Positions 33,153 through 41,671 of a stretch of 43,151 nucleotides of DNA are shown one piece after another. A model generated the notes under the pieces. That model was not told where the DNA came from, searched no databases, and saw nothing but the letters and a program-made list of their open reading frames with translations. The DNA is from Acidimicrobiales bacterium (lineage in GTDB: Bacteria > Actinomycetota > Acidimicrobiia > Acidimicrobiales > SHLQ01). The stretch covers positions 54,509 to 97,659 of the forward strand of contig JAHDEJ010000015.1 of assembly GCA_020628865.1 (NCBI GenBank), read 5' to 3'. Each line of letters begins with the position of its first letter. The first letter of the stretch is position 1. Position numbers and translations under genes: made by a program.

Positions 33153-34286
33153 ATGACATCGATGAGGAAGGCGCTGATCGCGCTCCTGACCATGATTGCG
33201 CTCATCGCGAGCGCCTGTGGCGGCGACGACGCCAGCGACACGAAGGCCGCATTCGTGATGGTTGCACCGGTGGGAGACGCCGGCTGGAACTTCATGCACG
33301 ACCAGGGACGTCTGGGTGCCGCTGAGGCCGCCGGCGTCGAGACCGCATTCGTGGAGAACATCCCCGAGGGCGGCGCCGAATTCGACAACGCCGTCCAGAA
33401 CTTCATCGACGAGGGTTACAACGTGATCTTCACCACCTCGTTCGGCTACATGGACGCCACCGAGACCTTCGCAGCAGCGAACCCCGACGTTCGCTTCGAG
33501 CACATCTCGGGCTTCAAGATGAACGACACCAACTTCGGCAACAGCTTCGGCCGCATGTACCAGCCGCGCTACATCGCCGGTATGGCTGCCGGTGCCGCCA
33601 CCGAGTCGAACACCATCGGCTACGTGGCTGCGTTCCCGATTCCCGAGGTCATCCGAGGCATCAACGCCTTCGCCCTCGGCGTCGCAAACACCAACCCCGA
33701 CGCCGTCGTCGAGGTCGCATGGACGAGCACCTGGTTCGACCCGGGCGTCGAGGGCAACGCCGCTCAGGCGCTCATCGACGCTGGCGCCGACGTGCTCACG
33801 ATGCACCAGGACTCCACCGCCACGGGCCAGGCCATCACCGACGCCGGCGGCACGTTCATCGGCTACCACAGCGACATGAGCGAGCAGGTCGGCGCCTACC
33901 TCACCGCACCGGTGTGGGACTGGACCAACCGCTACGCCGACGTGATCGAAGAGGCCAAGGCCGGCGAGTTCACCCCGAGCGCATGGTGGGGCGGCATGGC
34001 CGACGGCGTCGTCGACATCGCCATCCCAGACAGCTCCCCCGTGTCGGGCGAGATGGACGCCGTCAAGCAGTCGATCCTCGACGGTGACTTCGACGTGTTC
34101 GACCAGGGCACGATCGCCGACCAGGACGGCACCGTGATCATCGACAACGGCCAGGTGCAGGTCGAGCTCCGCGATCCGTTCGACGACTCGGTCGTCGTCG
34201 CCGGTCCGGGCGATGAGGTGCACGACGGTGTGCTTCTCACGATGAACTTCTTCGTGGAGAACGTCGTCGGCTCGGTCTCGGGCTGA
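33153..34286 (+). CDS. BMP-family substrate-binding lipoprotein (nucleoside ABC importer)
   Basis: 377 residues. A lipoprotein signal (MTSMRKALIALL, lipobox IASAC with Cys22) precedes a PnrA/Med-type fold: VAPVGDAGWNFMHDQG near 39-54, FGYMDATETFAAANPDVRF, and IAGMAAGAAT. This family binds purine nucleosides and related compounds. GGAGGGG lies 9 bases before the ATG; a second ATG four codons in is possible. It heads a four-gene ABC unit. The 161-base gap upstream (32992-33152) should contain the promoter; TTGTGA with GATAGA downstream is a weak candidate. Confidence 0.93.
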   Translation: MTSMRKALIALLTMIALIASACGGDDASDTKAAFVMVAPVGDAGWNFMHDQGRLGAAEAAGVETAFVENIPEGGAEFDNAVQNFIDEGYNVIFTTSFGYMDATETFAAANPDVRFEHISGFKMNDTNFGNSFGRMYQPRYIAGMAAGAATESNTIGYVAAFPIPEVIRGINAFALGVANTNPDAVVEVAWTSTWFDPGVEGNAAQALIDAGADVLTMHQDSTATGQAITDAGGTFIGYHSDMSEQVGAYLTAPVWDWTNRYADVIEEAKAGEFTPSAWWGGMADGVVDIAIPDSSPVSGEMDAVKQSILDGDFDVFDQGTIADQDGTVIIDNGQVQVELRDPFDDSVVVAGPGDEVHDGVLLTMNFFVENVVGSVSG

Positions 34287-34309
34287 TCGACCGCCACATG
34301 ACAGTGTGA

Positions 34310-34337
34310 GACGGGCCGCCCGATTGGGCGGCCCGTC
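34310..34337 (+). terminator. 12-bp perfect hairpin between binding protein and ATPase
   Basis: GACGGGCCGCCC (34310-34321), GATT loop, GGGCGGCCCGTC (34326-34337). A very stable stem within the operon and without a T-run. It probably protects or partly terminates the mRNA so that the binding lipoprotein is made in excess, the same logic as at 873-909. Confidence 0.7.
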
Positions 34338-34362
34338 GCCTGTCAGGGCAGGTTCTTCTCCG

Positions 34363-35895
34363 ATGGCCGACTCCGCCGCCACCCCGTACGCCGTCGAGCT
34401 CGACGGCATCTGGAAACGCTTCCCTGGCGTCATCGCCAATGCGGGGGCGTGTCTTCGCGTGCGGCCTGGTTCGGTGCATGCAGTTCTCGGCGAGAACGGG
34501 GCCGGCAAGACCACATTGATGAACGTGCTGGCCGGCGTGTACCTGCCGGACGAGGGCGATGTCCGGCTCGATGGCGAGGACCGCCACTTCAGCCGGCCCG
34601 CCGATGCGATCGCAGCCGGTGTCGGCATGGTGCATCAGGAGTTCCGCCTGATTCCCACGTTCACCGTGGCCGAGAACGTTGCGTTGGGGGCGTCGCCACG
34701 TCTCATCTCGCGCTCGGCGATCGAGAAGGACGTGGCCGAACTGGCCGAGCGCTTCGGCCTGGCGACCGTGCCGGGCCGTGAGGTGTGGCAGCTGTCGATG
34801 GGCGAGCGCCAACGAGTCGAGATCCTCAAGGCGCTGTGGCGTGACGCCAAAGTACTGATCCTCGACGAACCCACCGCCGTGCTGACGCCCGCCGAGGCGG
34901 AGGAGCTCGGCCGCATCACGTCGACGATGGCCGCGGACGGGCGCTCGATCATCTTCATCAGCCACAAGCTCGACGAGGTGACGGCCTTCTGCGACGAGGC
35001 GACGGTACTTCGGGGCGGCGCGACAGTCGCCGAGTCGCTCCCCGTCGAGACGCTGAACGGCGCGATGCTCGCCGAGCTGATGGTCGGCGAAGCCACCGAG
35101 GTTTCACAACGCCGCACGCGCACCGCCCCGGTCGCCGAGGCCAATGCGCTCGACGTGTCGGAGATGTGGGTCACGGACGTCCACGGCCGCAACGTGGTCG
35201 ACGGCGTCGGGCTGACCGTACGGCAGGGCGAGATCGTGGGCATCGCCGGCGTGGCCGGCAACGGTCAGCGTCCGCTTGCCGACGCGATCGCCGGGCTCAA
35301 CTCCAACGGTGTCGGCCTGGTCGAGGTGGCGGGCAAGGACGTGAGCGCCCTGCCACCCCGAGCCCGCAATGCGGCTGGGCTCGCGTACGTGCCCGAGGAT
35401 CGCATCGGCGTGGGGCTGGCGCCCCGGATGAACGTCGTGGAGAACGCGATGATGCGGGCCTACCGCGACCTCTCCAACGGCCCGTTCATCGATCGTGACG
35501 CCGCCGAGGCTCACGCGGAAACCCTGGTCGAGGACTACAACGTGAAGGTCGGCCAGATGCATGCCCCGATGGCGGCGCTTTCCGGCGGCAACCTCCAGCG
35601 GCTGCTCGTCGGCCGCGAGATCGCCGGTGAGCCGACCGTGCTGGTGGCCGCCCAGCCGACTCGCGGCCTCGACGTGCAGGGTGTTGCGGCCATCCAGCGG
35701 ATCCTGCTCGAACAGTCCGCCAGCGGCGTTGGCATTCTGCTCATCAGCGAGGACCTCGAAGAACTCTTTGCGCTGAGCGACCGCCTCCTCGTGATGCACG
35801 AGGGCAGGATCGTCGGCGAGTTCGACCCGGACGTTGCCACCCGCTCCGAGGTGGGCGCAGCGATGGCCGGAGCCAACGCGGAAGCGGACGCATGA
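34363..35895 (+). CDS. Nucleoside ABC transporter ATPase with two nucleotide-binding domains
   Basis: 510 residues from ATG (MADSAATPY); the frame is open into the upstream hairpin but that part is not protein-like. Domain 1: Walker A GENGAGKTT (43-51), signature LSMGERQR, Walker B LILDEPTAVLTP, H-loop FISHKL. Domain 2: degenerate Walker A GVAGNGQRP, signature LSGGNLQR, Walker B altered to VAAQPTRGLD, ISEDLEEL where a His would be expected. This asymmetry is normal for the BMP-type NupA/RbsA-like family, in which only one site hydrolyses ATP well. Its stop overlaps the first permease start. Confidence 0.93.
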   Translation: MADSAATPYAVELDGIWKRFPGVIANAGACLRVRPGSVHAVLGENGAGKTTLMNVLAGVYLPDEGDVRLDGEDRHFSRPADAIAAGVGMVHQEFRLIPTFTVAENVALGASPRLISRSAIEKDVAELAERFGLATVPGREVWQLSMGERQRVEILKALWRDAKVLILDEPTAVLTPAEAEELGRITSTMAADGRSIIFISHKLDEVTAFCDEATVLRGGATVAESLPVETLNGAMLAELMVGEATEVSQRRTRTAPVAEANALDVSEMWVTDVHGRNVVDGVGLTVRQGEIVGIAGVAGNGQRPLADAIAGLNSNGVGLVEVAGKDVSALPPRARNAAGLAYVPEDRIGVGLAPRMNVVENAMMRAYRDLSNGPFIDRDAAEAHAETLVEDYNVKVGQMHAPMAALSGGNLQRLLVGREIAGEPTVLVAAQPTRGLDVQGVAAIQRILLEQSASGVGILLISEDLEELFALSDRLLVMHEGRIVGEFDPDVATRSEVGAAMAGANAEADA

Positions 35896-36968
35896 TGAAC
35901 ATGCGACTCGTCCGACGAGACACGCCGCTCGCCGGCGGCCAGGTCCGTGCCTTCGTCGTGGGGCTGCTGATTGCGTTGCTCTTCGGCGCCGTGTTGCTGA
36001 TTCTCTCCGGCCACTCCCCGATCACCGTCTACTCGAAGATGTTCGACTCGGCTCTCGGGTCGCCGCGAGGCTGGTCGGCCACGCTGACCCGTGCGGTCCC
36101 GCTCGGGCTCGCCGGCCTCGCCGTGGCGGTGGCGGGTTCGATGGGCATGTGGAACATCGGCGCTGAAGGACAGATCATCGCCGGGGCCATCGGTGGTGCG
36201 TGGATCGCTCGCATCGCGCCCGAGCTCCCCGGCCCCGTCCTCATCCCCGCAATGTTGGGCGCCGCCGTGCTCGGCGGGGCCTTCCTGGCGTTGGGGCCGG
36301 CGCTCGCTCGCTCCCGGCTGGGTGTGAACGAGATCATCACCACACTGATGCTCAACGAAGTCGCGATTCGAGTTGTCCGTTACCTGGTCAACGGCCCGTG
36401 GAAGGACCCGGAGGGCAACAACTTCCCGATCGCTCCCGAGCTCCCCGAACAGTCGGCGCTTCCCACCTTGTTCGAACGGGCGAACGTCGGTGTGCTGATC
36501 GCCGCCGTCGTCGTCATCGGTTTCGGCCTGTGGGCGTCGCGCAGCGCGTGGGGGTACGAGCTCAAGATCGCCGGTTCGTCGGAGAAGACGGCGGAGTACG
36601 TGGGCATCTCGATGCGGGCGAAGCTCTTCACCGTGCTCGTGTTGTCGGGCGCCATTGCCGGACTCGCCGGCGGAATCGAGCTGACGGGTTCGTCCTCGCG
36701 CCTCGTCGAAGGCGTGGCCAACGGCTACGGGTTCACCGGCATCATCGTTGCCGCGCTGGCGCTGATGCGTCCGTCGGGTGTCGCCGCCGTTGCGGTTGCG
36801 CTGGGCGCCGTGCAGATCGGCGGTGAGGCGATCCAAACCCAGGGCGTGCCTTCCGCGACCTCGAACATCCTGCAGGCGCTCATCCTGTTCGGTGCGCTCA
36901 CGGCGGCGGTGTTCTCTGAGTACCGGCTCGTTCGTTCTGCCGCCGTCCCGTCGGGAGCCGCGGCATGA
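35892..36968 (+). CDS. Nucleoside ABC transporter permease (first subunit)
   Basis: 358 residues of the BPD_transp_2 (LivH/RbsC-like) family with about 8-10 hydrophobic segments. Motifs: AVAVAGSMGMWNIGAEGQ near 80-97 and GANEIITTLMLNE-like GVNEIITTLMLNEVA, both hallmarks of NupB/YufP-type permeases. It starts ATGATG overlapping the ATPase stop by 4 bases; the second ATG is an equal alternative. Pairs with the next permease to form the channel. Confidence 0.92.
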   Translation: MMNMRLVRRDTPLAGGQVRAFVVGLLIALLFGAVLLILSGHSPITVYSKMFDSALGSPRGWSATLTRAVPLGLAGLAVAVAGSMGMWNIGAEGQIIAGAIGGAWIARIAPELPGPVLIPAMLGAAVLGGAFLALGPALARSRLGVNEIITTLMLNEVAIRVVRYLVNGPWKDPEGNNFPIAPELPEQSALPTLFERANVGVLIAAVVVIGFGLWASRSAWGYELKIAGSSEKTAEYVGISMRAKLFTVLVLSGAIAGLAGGIELTGSSSRLVEGVANGYGFTGIIVAALALMRPSGVAAVAVALGAVQIGGEAIQTQGVPSATSNILQALILFGALTAAVFSEYRLVRSAAVPSGAAA

Positions 36969-37897
36969 ATCAGGAAACGCTGATCGGCCTCTTCATCTCG
37001 GTCATCGAGTTCGGCACGCTGCTGTACTTGGCTGCCCTCGGAGAGACCATCGCCGAGAAGTCGGGCGTCCTGAACCTGGGCGTCGAAGGCATGATGGCCA
37101 TGGGCGGGATGACCGCATTCTGGGTCGGGGTCGAGACCGGCAATCCGTGGATGGCGCTACTGGCCGCCATGATCGTTGCGGCGCTGTTCTCGATGATCCA
37201 CGGTGTGGCCGCTGTCGTCATGGGCGCCGACCAGGTGGTGAGCGGTCTTGCTCTGACCATTCTCGGGCTGGGGTTGGCGGCGTTCCTCGGCGAGGACCTC
37301 GTGAGCAAACGGCCGGAGGCGCGGTTCGAATCGGTGAACCTCGGCCCGCTCAGTGACATCCCGTGGTTGGGCGAAACGCTGTTCTCGATGAGCGCGCTCA
37401 GTTGGCTCGCCGTCGTGTTGGGCGTCGTGGCCTGGCTCGTGTTGACGAGAACCCGCGCCGGCCTTGCGCTGCGAGCCGTCGGCGAAAGTGCGGCGACCGC
37501 GGATGCGGCCGGCACCTCGGTGGTGAAGATCCGATTGATTGCCGTGGCGATCGGTGGCGCGTTGGCTGGCGCCTCCGGTGCGCATCTCACCTTGGCGCTC
37601 GCTCCGGGTTGGAGTGAGGGCACCACGGCCGGCCGTGGCTGGATTGCGGTGGCGTTGGTGATCTTCGGTGCGTGGCAGCCCGGCCGGGTGCTCGTGGGCT
37701 CGCTGCTCTTCGGTGGTCTCATTGCGCTCGAGCCCCGGTTGCAGACCTTCGGTGTGGAGGTGAGCCCGATTCTTCTGAGCATGCTTCCGTATCTGTTGAC
37801 GATCGGCGTGCTGATTCTGTTGTCGGTGCGGTCGCGGAATCGTCCGAGCGTGGCACCTGCAGCAATCGGTATCGCCTACCGGCGCGAGGAGCGCTAG
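36965..37897 (+). CDS. Nucleoside ABC transporter permease (second subunit)
   Basis: 310 residues, about 8 hydrophobic segments, NupC/YufQ type of BPD_transp_2. Hallmarks are ALGETIAEKSGVLNLGVEGMM at the N-terminus, GADQVVSGLALTILGLGL and ALRAVGESAATADAAGTSV. The ATGA overlap with the first permease (4 bases) shows coupling. The operon (binding protein, ATPase, two permeases) is complete. No nucleoside hydrolase, deaminase or phosphorylase is next to it. Confidence 0.92.
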   Translation: MNQETLIGLFISVIEFGTLLYLAALGETIAEKSGVLNLGVEGMMAMGGMTAFWVGVETGNPWMALLAAMIVAALFSMIHGVAAVVMGADQVVSGLALTILGLGLAAFLGEDLVSKRPEARFESVNLGPLSDIPWLGETLFSMSALSWLAVVLGVVAWLVLTRTRAGLALRAVGESAATADAAGTSVVKIRLIAVAIGGALAGASGAHLTLALAPGWSEGTTAGRGWIAVALVIFGAWQPGRVLVGSLLFGGLIALEPRLQTFGVEVSPILLSMLPYLLTIGVLILLSVRSRNRPSVAPAAIGIAYRREER

Positions 37898-37898
37898 C

Positions 37899-37947
37899 GC
37901 GAGTGGTGTGAAAGAGCGCTAGACGCGAGTGGTGTGAGAGAGCGTTA
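37899..37947. repeat. Two 23-bp direct repeats at a convergent gene end
   Basis: 37899-37921 and 37925-37947 (GCGAGTGGTGTGA-AGAGCG-TA) differ at two positions with a period of 26 bp. Copy 1 begins two bases after the permease stop, and copy 2 supplies the TAA of the converging hypothetical gene. Confidence 0.7.
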
Positions 37948-38394
37948 ACGGCGGGCGGGTTCGATGCTGGTGAGGTAGTCGACGGTTCGACTGGCCAGCT
38001 CGAAGGCGAGTTCGGGGTCCTCGAGGTCGGGCTCGATCCAGGTCTCGGAGACGCGGGTCCAGTTGGCGGCGCCGAGGAAGACTCCGGCCTCGGCTTCGTC
38101 GCCGAGGGTCTTGCGCCAGGTCGATTCGGTCGTCATCACTTTGGCGAGTGCGGCTTCGTTGTCTTCGCGTTTGGGATGTTCGGAGTGGAATCCCACCTCG
38201 AGGGCCATGCCGTCGAGCCCATCGATGTGGCGGCGGGCGAGCATCTGCGCTTCGTAGTGTTCGCGTGGCGCCTTCTCGGTGTCGAACCAGACCTTGACGC
38301 CTCGACGGTGCGAGCGGACTCGCACCTCGCCCAGTTCCTCGGGGGTGAGGGCCCGGATGAGGTCGGCGACCTGGTCGAAGAGCGGCAGTTCCAC
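37945..38394 (-). CDS. Hypothetical cytoplasmic protein (149 residues)
   Basis: Charged alpha/beta-looking protein starting GTG (MELPLFDQVADLIRALTPEELGEVRVRSHRRGVKVWF). It includes GFHSEHPKREDNEAAL and SETWIEPDLEDPELAFELASRTVDYL. There is no signal, membrane helix or known motif. It looks leaderless, with TAGATT 7 bases before the GTG. It converges on the nucleoside ABC operon and sits 26 bases downstream of the LuxR-type gene. I cannot assign a function. Confidence 0.65.
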   Translation of the reverse strand: MELPLFDQVADLIRALTPEELGEVRVRSHRRGVKVWFDTEKAPREHYEAQMLARRHIDGLDGMALEVGFHSEHPKREDNEAALAKVMTTESTWRKTLGDEAEAGVFLGAANWTRVSETWIEPDLEDPELAFELASRTVDYLTSIEPARR

Positions 38395-38401
38395 GGCCCC
38401 G

Positions 38402-38407
38402 AATCTA
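38402..38407 (-). promoter_or_regulatory. -10 hexamer TAGATT 7 bases before the hypothetical-gene GTG (leaderless promoter)
   Basis: On the minus strand TAGATT, then CGGGGCC, then GTG. TAGATT is the closest match to consensus TATAAT among the leaderless candidates in this window. Confidence 0.55.
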
Positions 38408-38420
38408 GACGGGTGCTCGT

Positions 38421-40694
38421 TCAGTCCAACAGCCCGAGTTCCCGCGCCCGGTCGACGATGCTGGCCCGGCCGGTGACGCCGAGCTTGTGCCGGATGGACG
38501 TGAGGTGTGTCTTAACGGTGTTCTCGGAGACGACGAGCTGGGCGGCGAGTTCGCGTCGGCTGAGCTTGTGGGGCAACAGGACGAGAACGGCCTGTTCCCG
38601 GTCGGTCAACTCTCGTGCGCCGACGGGCAGGTTCTCGACGTCGCGGGCGACGAACCGGATCTCGTTCTCCATGGCTTTGAGTCGGACGTCCATCTGGGCG
38701 TCGGGGAGCGACTCGGCCAGGGCCTGCGCCGACCGGAGTGCGGCCCGTGCCGCTTCCTGGTCGCCGCTGCGATGGTGCAGCCGGGCTTGTTGAAGTTCGA
38801 TCAGCACGTCGGCGAGGGGCTCGGGGCGAATCGTTGCGATCCTCCGGGCCTCGTCGAGCGCGGTAGCGGCGTCGGCCGGCCGGCCGGTGTTGGCGAGGGC
38901 AACCGAACGGGCGAGGTGCGCCAAGGTTGGCTGATGGTGCCGTTCGGCTCCGGGTTCGATCATGCCGAGGGCCTGGTCGGCGTAGGCAAGGGCTGCATCG
39001 TGGTCGCCCAGATCGCTGGCCGCGGCCGCAAGGTAGAGCAGGCAGAACACGACTTCGAGCGTCATGCCGGTGGATCGTGCGATCAGGATGGACTCGCGCA
39101 TCTGATCCATGCAGCTCCCCGGGTCACCCGACCAGAAGGCAGCTGAGCCGGAGACGGAGAGTGCGGCCCCGTAGCCGGCTTCGCGGCGGAGAAGCACGCT
39201 CGCCTGGTCGTCGTCCTCGGGCAGGGCGTTGGCCTCCCTGCTCCTGGCCATCTGCACACCCTGGTTCGCATGCTCGACCAACATGCCGACATCGCCGAGG
39301 TGGCGCGCACGGTGCGCCCGGATCGATGCGGTTTGGGTGGCCACGACGAATCGTTCGAGCTCGCTTGCCGCCGATTGTGCGGCCCGTTCCAGCCACCCGT
39401 CGATCTGGTCGTGCCAGCGAAGGTTGAGCGCGATCCACGCCATCAGCAGGCACGTTTCGATTCGAAGCACGGGGAGCTTTTCGATGCGGCTGACCCAGGC
39501 GGAGATGGTCTGGAAGTGGCCGGCGTTCGAGTACAGCATCGAGTGGTCCACGAGCATGCGTTCGGCGTCGGCCAGGTCGCCGGCGTCGCACAGGTGGGAG
39601 ATCGCTTCGTCGATCGCGCCCTGACCGACGAACCATGCTGCCGCTCGACGATGGAGTTCGGGCACCTGTTCGGGGTGGTCGGCGAGCAGCGCTGACCGGA
39701 GGTGTTCTCGGAAGAGCGGGTGGTAGGTGAACACCGTGGCGTTCTCGTCCAACGCGGACGTGAAGACGTTGGCGGCGACGAGCTGGCGGAGGACGCGAAG
39801 GCTGCCGATCTCGCCGGTCAGCTGGTCGCAGATGTCGGCACTCAGGACGGTGACCACGCACGTGGCGAGCAGGAACGCCCGCATGTCGTCGTCGAGGCCG
39901 GACATCGCCTCGACCGCCAGGTACTCGGAAAGGTGTCGGGTGTCCCCGGTGAAACGGGCGAGGTGTTCGTCGGGGTCGGCGGCATCACGGAGCCCGAGAC
40001 CGGCGAGCTGGAGGCCGGCCGGCCACCCTTCGGTGCGACGGGTGAGCGCCTCGATCTGCTCGGGTCGGAGCTGGCCGACCCCGAATGCGTCCGCCAGCAG
40101 CGCAGCGGTCTCCTGTGCATCGAACGAGAGGGCGTCCAGTCGTGCTTCAGCCAGGTGGCCATGGCTGCGAAGGCGGCCCACCGGCAGGGGAAGGTCGTGC
40201 CGCGAGGTACAGACGATTCGAAGATTCGAGATGGGATGGCGGAGCCAGCCGGCGAACCCCTCTTCGATTTCAGCGCTGTCGATCACGTGCATGTCGTCGA
40301 GGACGAGGGTGACCGGTTCGGGGCATTGTTCGACCGCCGACCGGAGCGCCAATGCGATCTCCTCCGTGCCTGTTGGACCACTGCCGAGGAGATGCCATGA
40401 CGCGTCGGCGCCGGGGACGCCGGCGGCAGCGAGCGCGGCGCCGACATAGGTCCAGAAGCGTGCCGGATCGCTGTCGGACGGTTCGAGCGAGACCCAGGCG
40501 ATCCGGTGGCTCCGACGATGGGCGAGCTGAACAGCGGCGGTGGTCTTGCCGTAGCCGGCGGGCGCAACGATTGCGGTGAGCGGAGCGTCCGCGAGCGCGA
40601 GCTGGTCGATCAGCCGAGCGCGTGGAATCGTCTGCCCGGTGAGCATGGGCGGCCGAAGTTTGGCCCACAGCAACGGAATCGGCGGTTCGATCAC
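38421..40694 (-). CDS. MalT-like (LAL-type) LuxR-family transcriptional regulator
   Basis: About 757 residues, typical for large ATP-binding LuxR (LAL/MalT) STAND regulators. LLWAKLRPP is the conserved N-terminus, Walker A APAGYGKTT is near 44-52, LVLDDMHVID is Walker B, then IVCTSRHDLPLP and a winged-helix-like segment, a long TPR-like helical array (about 350-680), and a C-terminal LuxR helix-turn-helix (ELTDREQAVLVLLPHKLSRRELAAQLVVSENTVKTHL). Ligand binding would drive ATP-dependent assembly on DNA. The GTG chosen has AGGA 7 bases upstream; the frame is open to 40739, where GTG/ATG alternatives exist. Phased TCACCC half-sites lie just upstream. Confidence 0.9.
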   Translation of the reverse strand: MIEPPIPLLWAKLRPPMLTGQTIPRARLIDQLALADAPLTAIVAPAGYGKTTAAVQLAHRRSHRIAWVSLEPSDSDPARFWTYVGAALAAAGVPGADASWHLLGSGPTGTEEIALALRSAVEQCPEPVTLVLDDMHVIDSAEIEEGFAGWLRHPISNLRIVCTSRHDLPLPVGRLRSHGHLAEARLDALSFDAQETAALLADAFGVGQLRPEQIEALTRRTEGWPAGLQLAGLGLRDAADPDEHLARFTGDTRHLSEYLAVEAMSGLDDDMRAFLLATCVVTVLSADICDQLTGEIGSLRVLRQLVAANVFTSALDENATVFTYHPLFREHLRSALLADHPEQVPELHRRAAAWFVGQGAIDEAISHLCDAGDLADAERMLVDHSMLYSNAGHFQTISAWVSRIEKLPVLRIETCLLMAWIALNLRWHDQIDGWLERAAQSAASELERFVVATQTASIRAHRARHLGDVGMLVEHANQGVQMARSREANALPEDDDQASVLLRREAGYGAALSVSGSAAFWSGDPGSCMDQMRESILIARSTGMTLEVVFCLLYLAAAASDLGDHDAALAYADQALGMIEPGAERHHQPTLAHLARSVALANTGRPADAATALDEARRIATIRPEPLADVLIELQQARLHHRSGDQEAARAALRSAQALAESLPDAQMDVRLKAMENEIRFVARDVENLPVGARELTDREQAVLVLLPHKLSRRELAAQLVVSENTVKTHLTSIRHKLGVTGRASIVDRARELGLLD

Positions 40695-40735
40695 CCCTCC
40701 ATCCTGCCCGCGCCCGCACGAGTGGGCATCGCCCA

Positions 40736-40791
40736 TCACCCGGACTCACCCATTCGGGTGAGGCGTCATCGCATTCTGGGGCGATGGGTGA
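40736..40791. promoter_or_regulatory. Four helically phased TCACCC/GGGTGA half-sites
   Basis: TCACCC at 40736-40741 and 40746-40751, then GGGTGA at 40756-40761 and 40786-40791: start offsets of 10, 10 and 30 bases, whole helical turns. The two central sites form the dyad CTCACCC-ATTC-GGGTGAG (40745-40762). They lie in the 190-base divergent gap between the LuxR-type gene and the SRPBCC gene. Likely a cooperative operator for a multimeric regulator, perhaps the MalT-like protein itself. Confidence 0.6.
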
Positions 40792-40884
40792 ATTCGGAGC
40801 GGGGGCGATGTGCCGGCTTCGGATCTTCGGTTTGGTGATTGCAGACCCCACGGCGGGGTCACCCCGTTCGAAGGAGATCGAATC

Positions 40885-41373
40885 ATGCAGTTCCAGAAGA
40901 CCCAGCGCATCAACGCCAACATCGACGAGGTGTGGGAGGTGGTCGCCCACCAGTTCGCCGATGTCGGCAAGTGGTCCTCGGCGGTGCAATCGTCCGGGCC
41001 GAACCTCGAAGCGTCGATTCCCGATGGCGCCGAGGTTGGTGGCCGGGTGTGCGCCACGGACTTTGGCGACTTGAAGGAGACCTTCACTCACTACGACGAA
41101 GCCGGGAAGACCTTCACCTTCGAGGTGACGGGCATGCCCTCCTTCATCACGTTGGCTCGCAACCGTGTGGTCGCTGCCCCCGCTGGCGCCAACGCCACCG
41201 ATGTCAGCCTCAACATCTCGATGGAGACGAACGCCATCGGCAAGGTGATGGGCCCGATGTTCGCCATCAAGCTGAAGAGCACGCTCAACAGCTTCCTGGA
41301 CGAACTGAAGGTCTACATCGAAGACGGCGAGGTCTCGTCCCGCAAGCAGAAGCAACTCGCCAAAGCATCCTGA
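40885..41373 (+). CDS. SRPBCC family protein (polyketide cyclase/dehydrase-like)
   Basis: 162 residues from ATG with AAGGAG 8 bases upstream; the longer frame from 40810 lacks a ribosome site and is not protein-like. MQFQKTQRINANIDEVWEVVAHQFADVGKWS is the standard first strand and helix, with a C-terminal helix LKSTLNSFLDELKVYIEDGE. The ligand is unknown. It diverges from the MalT-like regulator and shares the phased half-sites, so it is a plausible target of that regulator. Confidence 0.85.
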   Translation: MQFQKTQRINANIDEVWEVVAHQFADVGKWSSAVQSSGPNLEASIPDGAEVGGRVCATDFGDLKETFTHYDEAGKTFTFEVTGMPSFITLARNRVVAAPAGANATDVSLNISMETNAIGKVMGPMFAIKLKSTLNSFLDELKVYIEDGEVSSRKQKQLAKAS

Positions 41374-41402
41374 CCCGCCCTCGCAGCCCATCAGATCCCG
41401 CC

Positions 41403-41452
41403 AGGTGCCTGGCACCTAACACCCCCTTAGGTGCCAGGCACCTAGGGGGGTG
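41403..41452. repeat. GGTGCC-type palindromes after the SRPBCC gene
   Basis: AGGTGCCTGGCACCT (41403-41417) is followed by a 33-base palindrome with 16-base arms 41420-41435 and 41437-41452 (one mismatch) around a central A, containing AGGTGCCAGGCACCT. It may terminate the SRPBCC transcript. The GGTGCCAGGCACC motif resembles REP elements seen in many genomes. Sequence differs from type A but the single-A centre is the same design. Confidence 0.75.
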
Positions 41453-41520
41453 CAGGTGACGGGGCGACGGCTTCCGAGGACGAGGAAGCCGAACACCGCA
41501 AGGCCGCCTAACCACCCAAC

Positions 41521-41618
41521 GCGCGCAACACACCACAAGTGGGGGCAGCCCTCACCGCAACGCTCCGCGCGCACTCCGCCACACCTGGGGACAGACCTCA
41601 TGTGGTGACGTGCGCGCG
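41521..41618. repeat. Tandem REP-like pair (type A then type B)
   Basis: GCGCGC (41521) - type A core CACCACAAGTGGGGGCAGCC (41531-41550) - GCGCGC (41567) - type B segment CCACACCTGGGGACAGACC (41579-41597) - GTGCGCGCG (41610-41618). CGCGCGCAC at 41566-41574 pairs perfectly with GTGCGCGCG. The two hairpins share the middle GCGCGC, an arrangement like a BIME. The rest of the gap 41374-41671 has no coding signal. Confidence 0.75.
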
Positions 41619-41671
41619 CTCGGCGGCCGTCTTTCGCCCGGCTTTCGAGGTCGGCCCGCACCATCCGGTCG

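Noticed and set aside
35535-36836. 433-codon minus-strand frame in the nucleoside ABC operon
   Set aside because: Antisense to the ATPase and permease; His/Arg/Asp-rich shadow composition.
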